Shown here: positions 17,232-25,584 of the stretch, one piece after another
Layout: each line of letters starts with the position of its first letter
Numbering within the stretch: position 1 is the first letter of the stretch
Assembly: GCF_000317285.1 (NCBI RefSeq)
Contig: NZ_AJLN01000140.1
Location: 1 to 62,172, forward strand
Length of the DNA: 62,172 nt
Source of the DNA: Chlorogloeopsis fritschii PCC 6912
Lineage (GTDB): Bacteria; Cyanobacteriota; Cyanobacteriia; Cyanobacteriales; Nostocaceae
Direction of reading: 5' to 3'
Position numbers and translations under genes: made by a program
Notes under the pieces: model-generated
Told to the model about the DNA's origin: nothing
Seen by the model: the letters and a program-made list of their open reading frames with translations, nothing else
Databases searched by the model: none

Positions 17232-18182
17232 TCACCTTGGTACTGGTACTTTATTTAGTATTGATGCAATAACACCATCCATTTGCAAATTATCCAAGAG
17301 CGCCTCAGGTTTCAAAAGCAGGCGATGACGCAACAACGGTGGTGCAACTGCTTTGATATCATCTGGAGTGACAAAATCCCGCCCTGCCAAGTATGCTGTT
17401 GCTTGTGCCGTCACAAACCATGCACCAGCGGCACGAGGTGATGCACCCAATGCTAAATCTGGATACTGTCGCGATACTCTTACCAATCCCAGCAAATAAT
17501 CAATAATTGCTTCCGAAACTTTCACTTGTTTGACTTCTTGCCGCGCCTGCAAAATTTCTGCTACCGTTGCCACTGATTTGAGACGAGCAATATCCAAGCG
17601 TCGCGCTGCAAAACCCGCTTGGCGATTTAGTAACATTTGCTTTTCCGATGCTTCATCAGGATAATCTACCACCAACTTGAATAGAAACCTATCTAGTTGT
17701 GCTTCTGGCAAAGGATAAGTACCCTCAAATTCCAAAGGGTTTTGGGTTGCAATCACCCAAAATAAATCTGGTAAAGGCAAACTTTCACCATCTAGCGTTA
17801 CCTGCATTTCTTCCATCGCTTCCAGTAGTGCCGCCTGGGTTTTGGGAGGAGTGCGGTTAATTTCGTCTGCTAATAAAACTTCAGTAAATATTGGCCCCTT
17901 TTTCAAAGTAAAATCACGGCTATTTAAATCAAAAATATTCGTACCAGTAATATCCGCAGGCAAAACATCAGGCGTGAGTTGAATGCGACGAAATTCTGCT
18001 TGAATTAACTGTGCTAGCACTTTCACTAGCAATGTTTTACCAGTTCCTGGCACTCCTTCCAAAATTACGTGTCCACCTGCCAACAGCGCTACAAGTAGCT
18101 GTTGTATTAGGATAGATTGCCCGACAATAACTCGGTTCAGCCCTTGGCTGAGGCGATTAAATACAGAAATGCTTTCGCTCAT
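17232..18182 (-). CDS. MoxR family AAA+ ATPase
   Basis: 316 residues from ATG 18180-18182 (MSESISVFNRLSQ). Walker A GVPGTGKT, Walker B LLADEINRTPPKTQAALLEAM, sensor 1 VIATQNP, and the arginine finger/PLPEAQLDRFLFK segment are all present. These belong to the MoxR clade, cytosolic chaperone-like ATPases that act with vWA/DUF58 proteins on membrane or envelope targets. Order on the minus strand: DUF4129, DUF4350, moxR, rpiB-like, DUF58, membrane protein. STRR DNA separates it from the DUF4350 gene upstream, so a promoter of its own is possible. Confidence 0.92.
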   Translation of the reverse strand: MSESISVFNRLSQGLNRVIVGQSILIQQLLVALLAGGHVILEGVPGTGKTLLVKVLAQLIQAEFRRIQLTPDVLPADITGTNIFDLNSRDFTLKKGPIFTEVLLADEINRTPPKTQAALLEAMEEMQVTLDGESLPLPDLFWVIATQNPLEFEGTYPLPEAQLDRFLFKLVVDYPDEASEKQMLLNRQAGFAARRLDIARLKSVATVAEILQARQEVKQVKVSEAIIDYLLGLVRVSRQYPDLALGASPRAAGAWFVTAQATAYLAGRDFVTPDDIKAVAPPLLRHRLLLKPEALLDNLQMDGVIASILNKVPVPR

Positions 18183-18246
18183 GTTGTTATTTATACTGAT
18201 TATAGTTAGATAATAATAGGCTTCATGAATTGCGTACACTAAAAAG

Positions 18247-18354
18247 GTACTGGGTACTGGTGATTGGGGATTAAGGATCGGGGATTGGGTATTCGGTATT
18301 AAAATTTCTTCCTAATCCCTGTCCCCTGTCACCTGTCACCTGTTCCCTTTCACC
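18247..18354. repeat. STRR-type repeats between DUF4350 and moxR
   Basis: Runs of GGTACTG, GGGGATTGGGTATT and CCTGTCACCTGTCCC-type heptamers. The last units overlap the 3' end of the DUF4350 coding frame, so the repeat may have contributed its C-terminal residues. Confidence 0.7.
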
Positions 18355-19430
18355 CTCAGGGTTTGCCATTTCTGCAACCAGCCAATCAATTCTCGTTCAC
18401 TGAGGCGACGTTTCCGATCTTGCTGTTGTAAAACTGCATTTAATTCTGCTCTAGTAGCGCCTGTTCGTTGTTGCCAAGCATTAATTAAAGTTTGGCGATC
18501 CAACAGTTGCGATCCCAATCCCAGAGCTTTTTGAAGTTGCAGTTGTTCCTCTTTACCTACCATTTCAACTACAAAGTCTGTGGATTCAGCTTTTTGCAGT
18601 ACTGCTGCTAGGGCTTGGATGTAAGCTGTGCTGTTATCAAGCTCAGGAGTATCTAAAGTTGCCACACTACCAAAGCGACGATTGTGTGCCCAAACTAACA
18701 CCGCTAGCAAAACACCTATTTGTATAAATGCTGGAAATAATGGAGTTTGAGCCAAATAACTAAATATGTCACCTTTGCCTTCACTCTTTCTGACATCAGC
18801 ATCTTTATAACCGTGGATGTATTCATCCACAAATAGTAAGTTACCTTTTTGATTAACTAAATCAGCTAAATACTCGAAATTACTTAAATAATCTTGGTAA
18901 GCATTAGCAGCTAAATAAGGAGTAGTAGAAAAAATAACTTTTCCATTACCTTGCTTTTCTTCCCAAACCACAGCGCCAAAGCGATCGCCCAAAGAAATTT
19001 TGTCCTTCGATAAAGACGACTTTCTTCGCCGCGTTTCAATTTTGACATCACCTGAGGGTGATTTTTGCATAGTGCTAAATTCGGCTGCACTAACCCTTTC
19101 GCGCACACCCAAGACAACTAAAGTATTACCAGCTTTTACCCATTCTTTTTCTTCAGACAAAAAAATAGGCTCGCTTAACTGGCTGTATATTTTTAGGAGA
19201 GTTACGGGACGTTTTTCTGTTTGTAATTCCTGAAAAGGCTTTTGCCAGCGTTTGATAGTAGTTCCACGGTCTTGCATAAAAGCATACCAAGCACCATAGC
19301 CATCGGGAGCACGGTTGTAGGTGGAACCACTATTGATTTTGCTACCATTGGGAGCGGCGATCAAGGTAAGTAAAATTATGACTCCGAAAGCGATCGCTAT
19401 CAACCAGACGAGGCGGTTTGAGAATTTCAT
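18336..19430 (-). CDS. DUF4350 membrane protein
   Basis: 364 residues. A transmembrane segment at the N-terminus (LVWLIAIAFGVIILLTLIAA) is followed by YNRAPDGYGAWYAFMQDRGT, the DUF4350 hallmark (a GATase/Rossmann-like extracytoplasmic domain), then a second membrane segment (FIQIGVLLAVLVWAHNRRFG, about 235-255) and a cytosolic helical tail. DUF4350 proteins are recurrent partners of MoxR, DUF58 and DUF4129 in bacterial operons; the biochemical role is unproven. It lies 55 bp downstream of the DUF4129 gene. The C-terminus (WQTLRVKGNR) runs into repeat DNA. Confidence 0.85.
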   Translation of the reverse strand: MKFSNRLVWLIAIAFGVIILLTLIAAPNGSKINSGSTYNRAPDGYGAWYAFMQDRGTTIKRWQKPFQELQTEKRPVTLLKIYSQLSEPIFLSEEKEWVKAGNTLVVLGVRERVSAAEFSTMQKSPSGDVKIETRRRKSSLSKDKISLGDRFGAVVWEEKQGNGKVIFSTTPYLAANAYQDYLSNFEYLADLVNQKGNLLFVDEYIHGYKDADVRKSEGKGDIFSYLAQTPLFPAFIQIGVLLAVLVWAHNRRFGSVATLDTPELDNSTAYIQALAAVLQKAESTDFVVEMVGKEEQLQLQKALGLGSQLLDRQTLINAWQQRTGATRAELNAVLQQQDRKRRLSERELIGWLQKWQTLRVKGNR

Positions 19431-19485
19431 ATCAAAAGGCTAATGGCTAATAGCTCATAGTAAGAGGACAATTAACTATTAGCAA

Positions 19486-20094
19486 TTAGCTATTAGCAAT
19501 TTCCCCATATGCTTGGCGGCACTGCTCGTAATTTTCAGAGTGAATCTCAGCATCACCAAAACATAATTGTTCATGAGTAGTAATCAAGGTTTCGTAAGGT
19601 TGAATTTGAGTACGAGATAATTGCAACAATTGCAAATATTCGCCATCGGTACGACTTGCCTTGTGGGGGAGAATGCCTTTTTCGTGCAACTGTTGCAACA
19701 TTGCAAAATAGAGATAACGGCAAGCTTCTCGGTAGTTTCCCTGACGATATAATTCTTGCGATCGCCTCAAAAATTTTGCTACTGACAGTTCATTGTCTGT
19801 CGCTTTTGAAGCAGAAGTATTAAAATTGCCCATTGCAGCCAGCTTGGAATACAAATAAGGACTAAATTCTTGCCATAGCCGCCAACCTACCCAAGCCAAG
19901 AATAAGGCTACTAAAAGCCAAAATAGAAACTTCAGCAGCGATATCACCCAAGAATCTAATGACCATCCAGCAGGTAATTCTGGTAAAGTTTGGTTGAAGC
20001 CAGACAACTGATATTCCAGCCATTCCCCGACTTTTTGCCGAAATTGTAAAACTTGCCAGCCCCAACTGGTTTTTTCAAAAGCATCTGTTGTCAT
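19486..20094 (-). CDS. DUF4129 domain membrane protein
   Basis: 202 residues, first gene of the MoxR operon. One transmembrane segment (WVISLLKFLFWLLVALFLAWVG, about 47-70) is followed by a cytosolic helical DUF4129 domain (LYRQGNYREACRYLYFAMLQQL, SRTDGEYLQLL). DUF4129 often accompanies transglutaminase or DUF4350 proteins with MoxR and DUF58. The start ATG is at 20092-20094. A HIP1 octamer lies in the upstream spacer. Confidence 0.85.
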   Translation of the reverse strand: MTTDAFEKTSWGWQVLQFRQKVGEWLEYQLSGFNQTLPELPAGWSLDSWVISLLKFLFWLLVALFLAWVGWRLWQEFSPYLYSKLAAMGNFNTSASKATDNELSVAKFLRRSQELYRQGNYREACRYLYFAMLQQLHEKGILPHKASRTDGEYLQLLQLSRTQIQPYETLITTHEQLCFGDAEIHSENYEQCRQAYGEIANS

Positions 20095-20190
20095 AGAGTT
20101 AGGATTGAGGAATTATTCTGGATGTTAACTTAAAAATTTTCGGCGGTACACAACCGTAGCGATCGCATAATTTCTTTGTGGTATGAAAAC

Positions 20191-21237
20191 TTAATCCATC
20201 TCGAATGAAGGCTGAAGTGCAAATCTTGCAAGAGATGGACAGTAATATCCAGCAATTTCTTTAGCAATTGCATCCGGTCGCGTTACTCTATCTAAATTAC
20301 AGAACAAAATCACGGTAATTTTGTCATCGATAAAGCGGGTAATATTGCTTGCGAAACCTAGAATCGAACCATTATGAGCGACTACTCGGCGATCGCCATA
20401 ATTAATTATCCACCAACCTAAACCTGCCACATATTTGAGTTTGTTCCAATCATTACCAAGGTTTGGAGGATGAGGAGTCCACATTAAATCGAGGGTTGAT
20501 TGCCTCAATACAGTTGCATTGTAAAGAGCTTGTTCCCACTTCACCATATCTTCCACACTGGAGAGTTGTCCTCCAGCTGAATAGGTAACTGAAGGACTGT
20601 AGTAGGGTTTGTTAACAAGCTTACCATTGAGCCAACGGTAACCAGCAGCACGGTGCGGCACAATATCTCTGGGATGATTCATTACGGTTGCATTCATGCC
20701 CAAAGGAGTAAAAATGCGATCGCGCAATAAATCTCCATAGGATTGCCCCGTCATATTTTCCAGCATTAAACCTAGTAGATAATAGCCTGTGTTGTCATAG
20801 GCACTTAATTCACCCGGTTGGAACTTGAGGGGTAAGTCAGTAACTAAAGCCAAAATTTCTGATTTGGATAAATCCAGACGGGTAATTTCCCAGTAGTTTT
20901 TGGCATCAGTATAACTGGGAATTCCAGATTGGTGAGACAGAATATGCTTGATTGTAACGGGCTGCCACGCTGGAGGTATATTGTCGAGGTAATTTGCGAT
21001 CGCATCATCGAGCGAAATTACTCCCTCCTCAACCAACATCATTATGAGTGTGGCAGTAAATGTTTTGCCAACAGAGGCGATTTCGTAAACTGTGCGTTCA
21101 GTTGCCGTAACCGAGTGTTCAAGATTTGCCCATCCATAGCCCTTGACTAAAACAGGTTCGCCTTCCTGCACTACTGCAACAGAGACTCCTGGAATTTGGA
21201 TTTGAGCCATTGTGGCTTGGATGTAATCGTCAATCAT
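20191..21237 (-). CDS. Serine hydrolase, beta-lactamase class C/PBP4-like
   Basis: 348 residues. SxxK is ASVGK, the second motif YxN is YDNTGYY, and the third box is HNG (VVAHNGSILGF), as in esterase/D-aminopeptidase members of the class C superfamily. No signal peptide is evident (MIDDYIQATMAQIQIPGVSV), so it is probably cytosolic and acts on peptides or esters rather than as a secreted beta-lactamase. Its ATG overlaps the stop of the upstream ligase gene (ATGA at 21234-21237), so the two are translationally coupled, and a functional link in peptide or amino-acid conjugate metabolism is plausible. Confidence 0.88.
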   Translation of the reverse strand: MIDDYIQATMAQIQIPGVSVAVVQEGEPVLVKGYGWANLEHSVTATERTVYEIASVGKTFTATLIMMLVEEGVISLDDAIANYLDNIPPAWQPVTIKHILSHQSGIPSYTDAKNYWEITRLDLSKSEILALVTDLPLKFQPGELSAYDNTGYYLLGLMLENMTGQSYGDLLRDRIFTPLGMNATVMNHPRDIVPHRAAGYRWLNGKLVNKPYYSPSVTYSAGGQLSSVEDMVKWEQALYNATVLRQSTLDLMWTPHPPNLGNDWNKLKYVAGLGWWIINYGDRRVVAHNGSILGFASNITRFIDDKITVILFCNLDRVTRPDAIAKEIAGYYCPSLARFALQPSFEMD

Positions 21238-22343
21238 GCCAATGCAGAGTAAGTATTCTTCAGTACTTGTTCGATTGAACCCAGCTTGTTGAAATCACGA
21301 ATAAGTTGATGAGCTTTTGTTTCTCGTTTTTCGAGCATCACTTTTAATGGTGCTAGCAAATTTACATCTGGATCGTCTCCAAGGGCAACTTCAGCAGCTT
21401 GTAAAACTTGTGAGGCGATCGCATAGATATCTTGATTATCAAATCCTTGTTGTGCTGAAAGTTGGTGCTTTTCGGCATCTGGTATTATTGCTCTACCAGA
21501 AAGTGATTCATCTAAAATTAGACCTTTTAATAAAGCTAATAAACCAGCATAAATTGAAAAATCATCACAACTATCAAATGCCTTAAATTCTATCCGACCT
21601 ACTTCCGCTGGCAGACGTGCTATTTTTGTCAGTGAAGGCGTAGATTTAATCATTTGTTCTGGCTTTTCTACAAAAACCATTGCTGCTGCTCTTTTTCCTG
21701 TTCTGACAAAAGTTCTCACCGATAGTCCTTCCCACAAACTGTCTTGATAAAATGGTGAACTATAACTAAAAGGAACAATATAAGGACTGTAATAAGTTAA
21801 TTTTTTACCAATATCAATCAAACTTTCATTTGATAAACCTGCCATTGATAAATTTAAATCCGGCCCATAAGTCACCATGTAAATGTTAGCTGTTTGTTCT
21901 TCCGGATGAGCCTGTTGTATTTGCTTAATTTCATAATCATTTAATGGCGGTTCAGGCTCAAAAACTGTTTTACACGGATTAAAACTAATTAATACTGGCG
22001 AAAACCCAAATTGTCCAGATATTTTACACAGCAAGTAAAAACTTTCTGTCAACTCATCAATTGTGCTTTGAATACTAGAATGTATTGTTGTTCTAATTTC
22101 AATACCTTTGGGAGTACAATCTACAATTTTTTCAGAATCTGTAAATCTTTCAAATCCTTCAATATACCATCTTTTTTTTCTAATCCCAGCGTCTCCAATT
22201 CTTAATTGGAGGTGGTCATTGGGATATATGGGAAGTTGCTCGATAATTTGATTAAAATCAGCAAATTTTGCACGAGAAAAATCAACAAACTTTCCTTCTG
22301 AATTGAGAAAGGCAACTTCATGTTCAATACCAAAGTTAAACAT
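21234..22343 (-). CDS. Glutamate-cysteine ligase family 2 (GCS2/YbdK-like) protein
   Basis: 369 residues, the usual length of this family. The N-terminal FGIEHEVAFL carries the GxExE-like metal/ATP signature, and RIEFKAFDSCDD plus a C-terminal helical region fit the carboxylate-amine ligase fold. Members ligate an amino acid to glutamate or another carboxylate using ATP; whether it is the cyanobacterial glutathione-pathway enzyme or a different amide synthetase is not clear. It is coupled to the serine hydrolase by a 4-bp ATGA overlap, and the methyltransferase copy 2 lies 35 bp downstream of its start region on the same strand. The three genes may be one unit. Confidence 0.8.
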   Translation of the reverse strand: MFNFGIEHEVAFLNSEGKFVDFSRAKFADFNQIIEQLPIYPNDHLQLRIGDAGIRKKRWYIEGFERFTDSEKIVDCTPKGIEIRTTIHSSIQSTIDELTESFYLLCKISGQFGFSPVLISFNPCKTVFEPEPPLNDYEIKQIQQAHPEEQTANIYMVTYGPDLNLSMAGLSNESLIDIGKKLTYYSPYIVPFSYSSPFYQDSLWEGLSVRTFVRTGKRAAAMVFVEKPEQMIKSTPSLTKIARLPAEVGRIEFKAFDSCDDFSIYAGLLALLKGLILDESLSGRAIIPDAEKHQLSAQQGFDNQDIYAIASQVLQAAEVALGDDPDVNLLAPLKVMLEKRETKAHQLIRDFNKLGSIEQVLKNTYSALA

Positions 22344-22378
22344 TATGTATATCCTAAAATAAATTATTTTTCTTGAAG

Positions 22379-23197
22379 TTAACCAAGTTTAACTAATGCT
22401 AAACGATAAGTATTTCGTAAAGGGGGAATATACGAAAATAATAAACGATTAAGTAAGGAAAAACGTTTTAAATATTGTGCTGGCAAATCTTTAAAAGTAC
22501 AAACCTCCATAATGTGATAGCGAGAGTCCCAATTTTTTATCTCACGAATATCTGAAATTCCCCAATCGAACTTTGCTGACACGTGTTTTATTGCATCGTG
22601 GTACTTCTGATTCTTGACAAAAAGCGGTGATATGGAGTCAAAGGCAAACCACGAACCAGGAAACTCTTGTAAGAGATTGCTAAAAAGCTGTCGTACTTGT
22701 CGTTCGTTAAGATACATCAACACACCTTCCGCTATAAACATACAGGGTTGTGTACCAGCGGCTTTAATGCGCTCAAACCAGTCTGTATCCAGACAAGAAG
22801 CAGTGATAAACTGACGCCGTTCCGTTTCTTGAAAAAACTGCTTCCGCAAAGCCATCACATCCGGCAAGTCTAAATCAAACCAGCGCACTTGGTTGTTATC
22901 TACTCGCTCAAAGCGTGTATTCAATCCTGCACCAATTTCAACAACTGACGATTGAGGATGCTGTTGAAGGAAATTACGTGTCCAGTTGTCAATGATCATT
23001 CCCCGCAAACAAGCACCTATTTGAGAGTTCTTTGCATGAGCAAATTTCTCAAAATCGTAATCAAGCGCTGCAACAATCTCAGCCGATTTAGAGTCTACTA
23101 GAATCGGATCAACTTGCTCTAATTCAGTAGCTCTAGCCCAGAGGGGAATTAATAGCGTCTCTTGAATTACACCAAGGTCAATTTTATTTTTTATCAT
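22379..23197 (-). CDS. Class I SAM-dependent O-methyltransferase, LCMT/TcmP-like (copy 2)
   Basis: 272 residues from ATG 23195-23197, preceded by AGGGGA; the longer reading to 23251 is less likely. Motif I VEIGAGLNTRFER, RWFDLDLPDVM, FIAEGVLMYL and NWDSRY mirror copy 1 at 716-1549, with roughly half the residues alike over the whole length. Same family role: methylation of a carboxyl or hydroxyl group on an unknown acceptor. It is the first gene of a minus-strand run with the GCS2 ligase and serine hydrolase, which suggests a tailoring step on an amino-acid-derived product. Confidence 0.88.
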   Translation of the reverse strand: MIKNKIDLGVIQETLLIPLWARATELEQVDPILVDSKSAEIVAALDYDFEKFAHAKNSQIGACLRGMIIDNWTRNFLQQHPQSSVVEIGAGLNTRFERVDNNQVRWFDLDLPDVMALRKQFFQETERRQFITASCLDTDWFERIKAAGTQPCMFIAEGVLMYLNERQVRQLFSNLLQEFPGSWFAFDSISPLFVKNQKYHDAIKHVSAKFDWGISDIREIKNWDSRYHIMEVCTFKDLPAQYLKRFSLLNRLLFSYIPPLRNTYRLALVKLG

Positions 23198-23510
23198 TAA
23201 AAATCCCCTTTTTAGGAGATTAATTAAAAAAAATCTCAATAATATTAGCACAAGAGCAAAAAATAGTCTCTATGAACTTTGGACACCACCAAGGAGGGAG
23301 TGGGGGAGCAGAGGAGCACCAGTGGCAGAGGGGAAAGAACGTGATTCACGACGATTCTCCTTGTCCCCTTGTCCCCTGTTCTCTGTCCCCTGCCCCCTCT
23401 TCGTGTACGCAATTATTCATGGTTAATCAAAAGATTTAATAAAACAAATAACATTATGTGAAGTAAGCGTCGGCTAGTATGGACTTGGGAAAAGCTAGAG
23501 GCGTGAGTTT
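23198..23510. other. Intergenic region with polypyrimidine STRR
   Basis: Divergent spacer. It contains purine-rich and TGTCCCC/CTTGTCC heptamer repeats (about 23290-23400) and the dyad AACGTGATTCACGACG near 23338-23354. Promoters for both flanking genes must lie here; none is clear. Confidence 0.45.
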
Positions 23511-24185
23511 ATGACGAGTGCTGTTCAATCTCCCTATAGCAGCGAACAAATTGCCGCTTGGCTGCGTGGATTACTGACTATTGCTTGGGCAGATGGTGAC
23601 TTTGATGACCAAGAAAGACAAATGATTACGAGTCTTACTCAGGATGAATTAGCCCCTGGGGTCAACTTGGAATCGTTTGATGCCATTGAACCAGAAGAGT
23701 TAGCTGCAATCTTGGGTGTAGGCACACCAGCAGCAGAAAACTTCTTACGCACGGCAGTCATGGTAGCGATCGCAGACGGTACTTACTCCAAGAGTGAAGA
23801 CTATCTGCTGCACCAGTTATGTAAAGCGTTAGGAGCGCCAGAAAATTTACTGGAAGCCTTACGCCATACTTTGCCACAGCTAACAGGAAAAACACAAACT
23901 CCTGTTTTTGCACCCACAAAGCCCCAACTTGATGCATTACATCCTTTACGCGAGTGGCTAGACGGATTAGACATTCAAGATCCTAGAGTAGCCCGCTTTT
24001 TGTGCAAAATGATTCCCTCTCAGTGCCCTTTTGAGCGGGATATCAAGTTATTTGGACGCAAAGTAGTTCATATACCGCCCTTATGTAAACTCAACCCGCT
24101 TTATGAACAACTCGTAAGTTTACGTTTTCGTGCCCTCTCCTATCTGGCAGATGATTGTGGAGAGGATGTTTCAGAATATATTTAG
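23511..24185 (+). CDS. TerB-like protein with Mo-dependent nitrogenase C-terminal domain
   Basis: 224 residues. Residues about 10-125 form a tellurite-resistance TerB-like helical domain with two acidic pairs (AWADGDFDDQERQMI and VAIADGTYSKSED). Residues about 145-222 (LHPLREWLDGLDIQDPRVARF, CKMIPSQCPFERDI, HIPPLCKLNPLYEQL) match the Mo-dependent nitrogenase C-terminal family (PF06967), conserved in cyanobacteria including non-fixing strains. The function is unknown; the Cys residues in MIPSQCPFER and PPLCKL may bind metal. It is upstream of obgE but separated by repeat DNA. Confidence 0.85.
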   Translation: MTSAVQSPYSSEQIAAWLRGLLTIAWADGDFDDQERQMITSLTQDELAPGVNLESFDAIEPEELAAILGVGTPAAENFLRTAVMVAIADGTYSKSEDYLLHQLCKALGAPENLLEALRHTLPQLTGKTQTPVFAPTKPQLDALHPLREWLDGLDIQDPRVARFLCKMIPSQCPFERDIKLFGRKVVHIPPLCKLNPLYEQLVSLRFRALSYLADDCGEDVSEYI

Positions 24186-24186
24186 T

Positions 24187-25413
<1,227 letters not shown>

Positions 25414-25474
25414 TTGATACGGTGGTTCTCATAAAATTCGTTGAACAGACTCTAACAGCCAACATTTCATAGAT

Positions 25475-25579
25475 ATGCGCTATTGTTGCAATGAGCCTAA
25501 TGATGCAACTTACAAACGCTGGTTTGAGACATATCAGCGCCTCAGAAAGTGGTTACTAAAGCAAGCCACTCAACTTTAA
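25475..25579 (+). CDS. Possible 34-residue leader or relic ORF
   Basis: ATG 25475 opens 34 codons (MRYCCNEPNDATYKRWFETY...) ending 5 bp before the ATG of the large ATPase gene. Such tight spacing allows translational coupling, but the ORF has no recognised family, and chance cannot be excluded. The sequence YKRWFETYQRLRKW is more protein-like than expected at random. Confidence 0.25.
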   Translation: MRYCCNEPNDATYKRWFETYQRLRKWLLKQATQL

Positions 25580-25584
25580 GGGGG

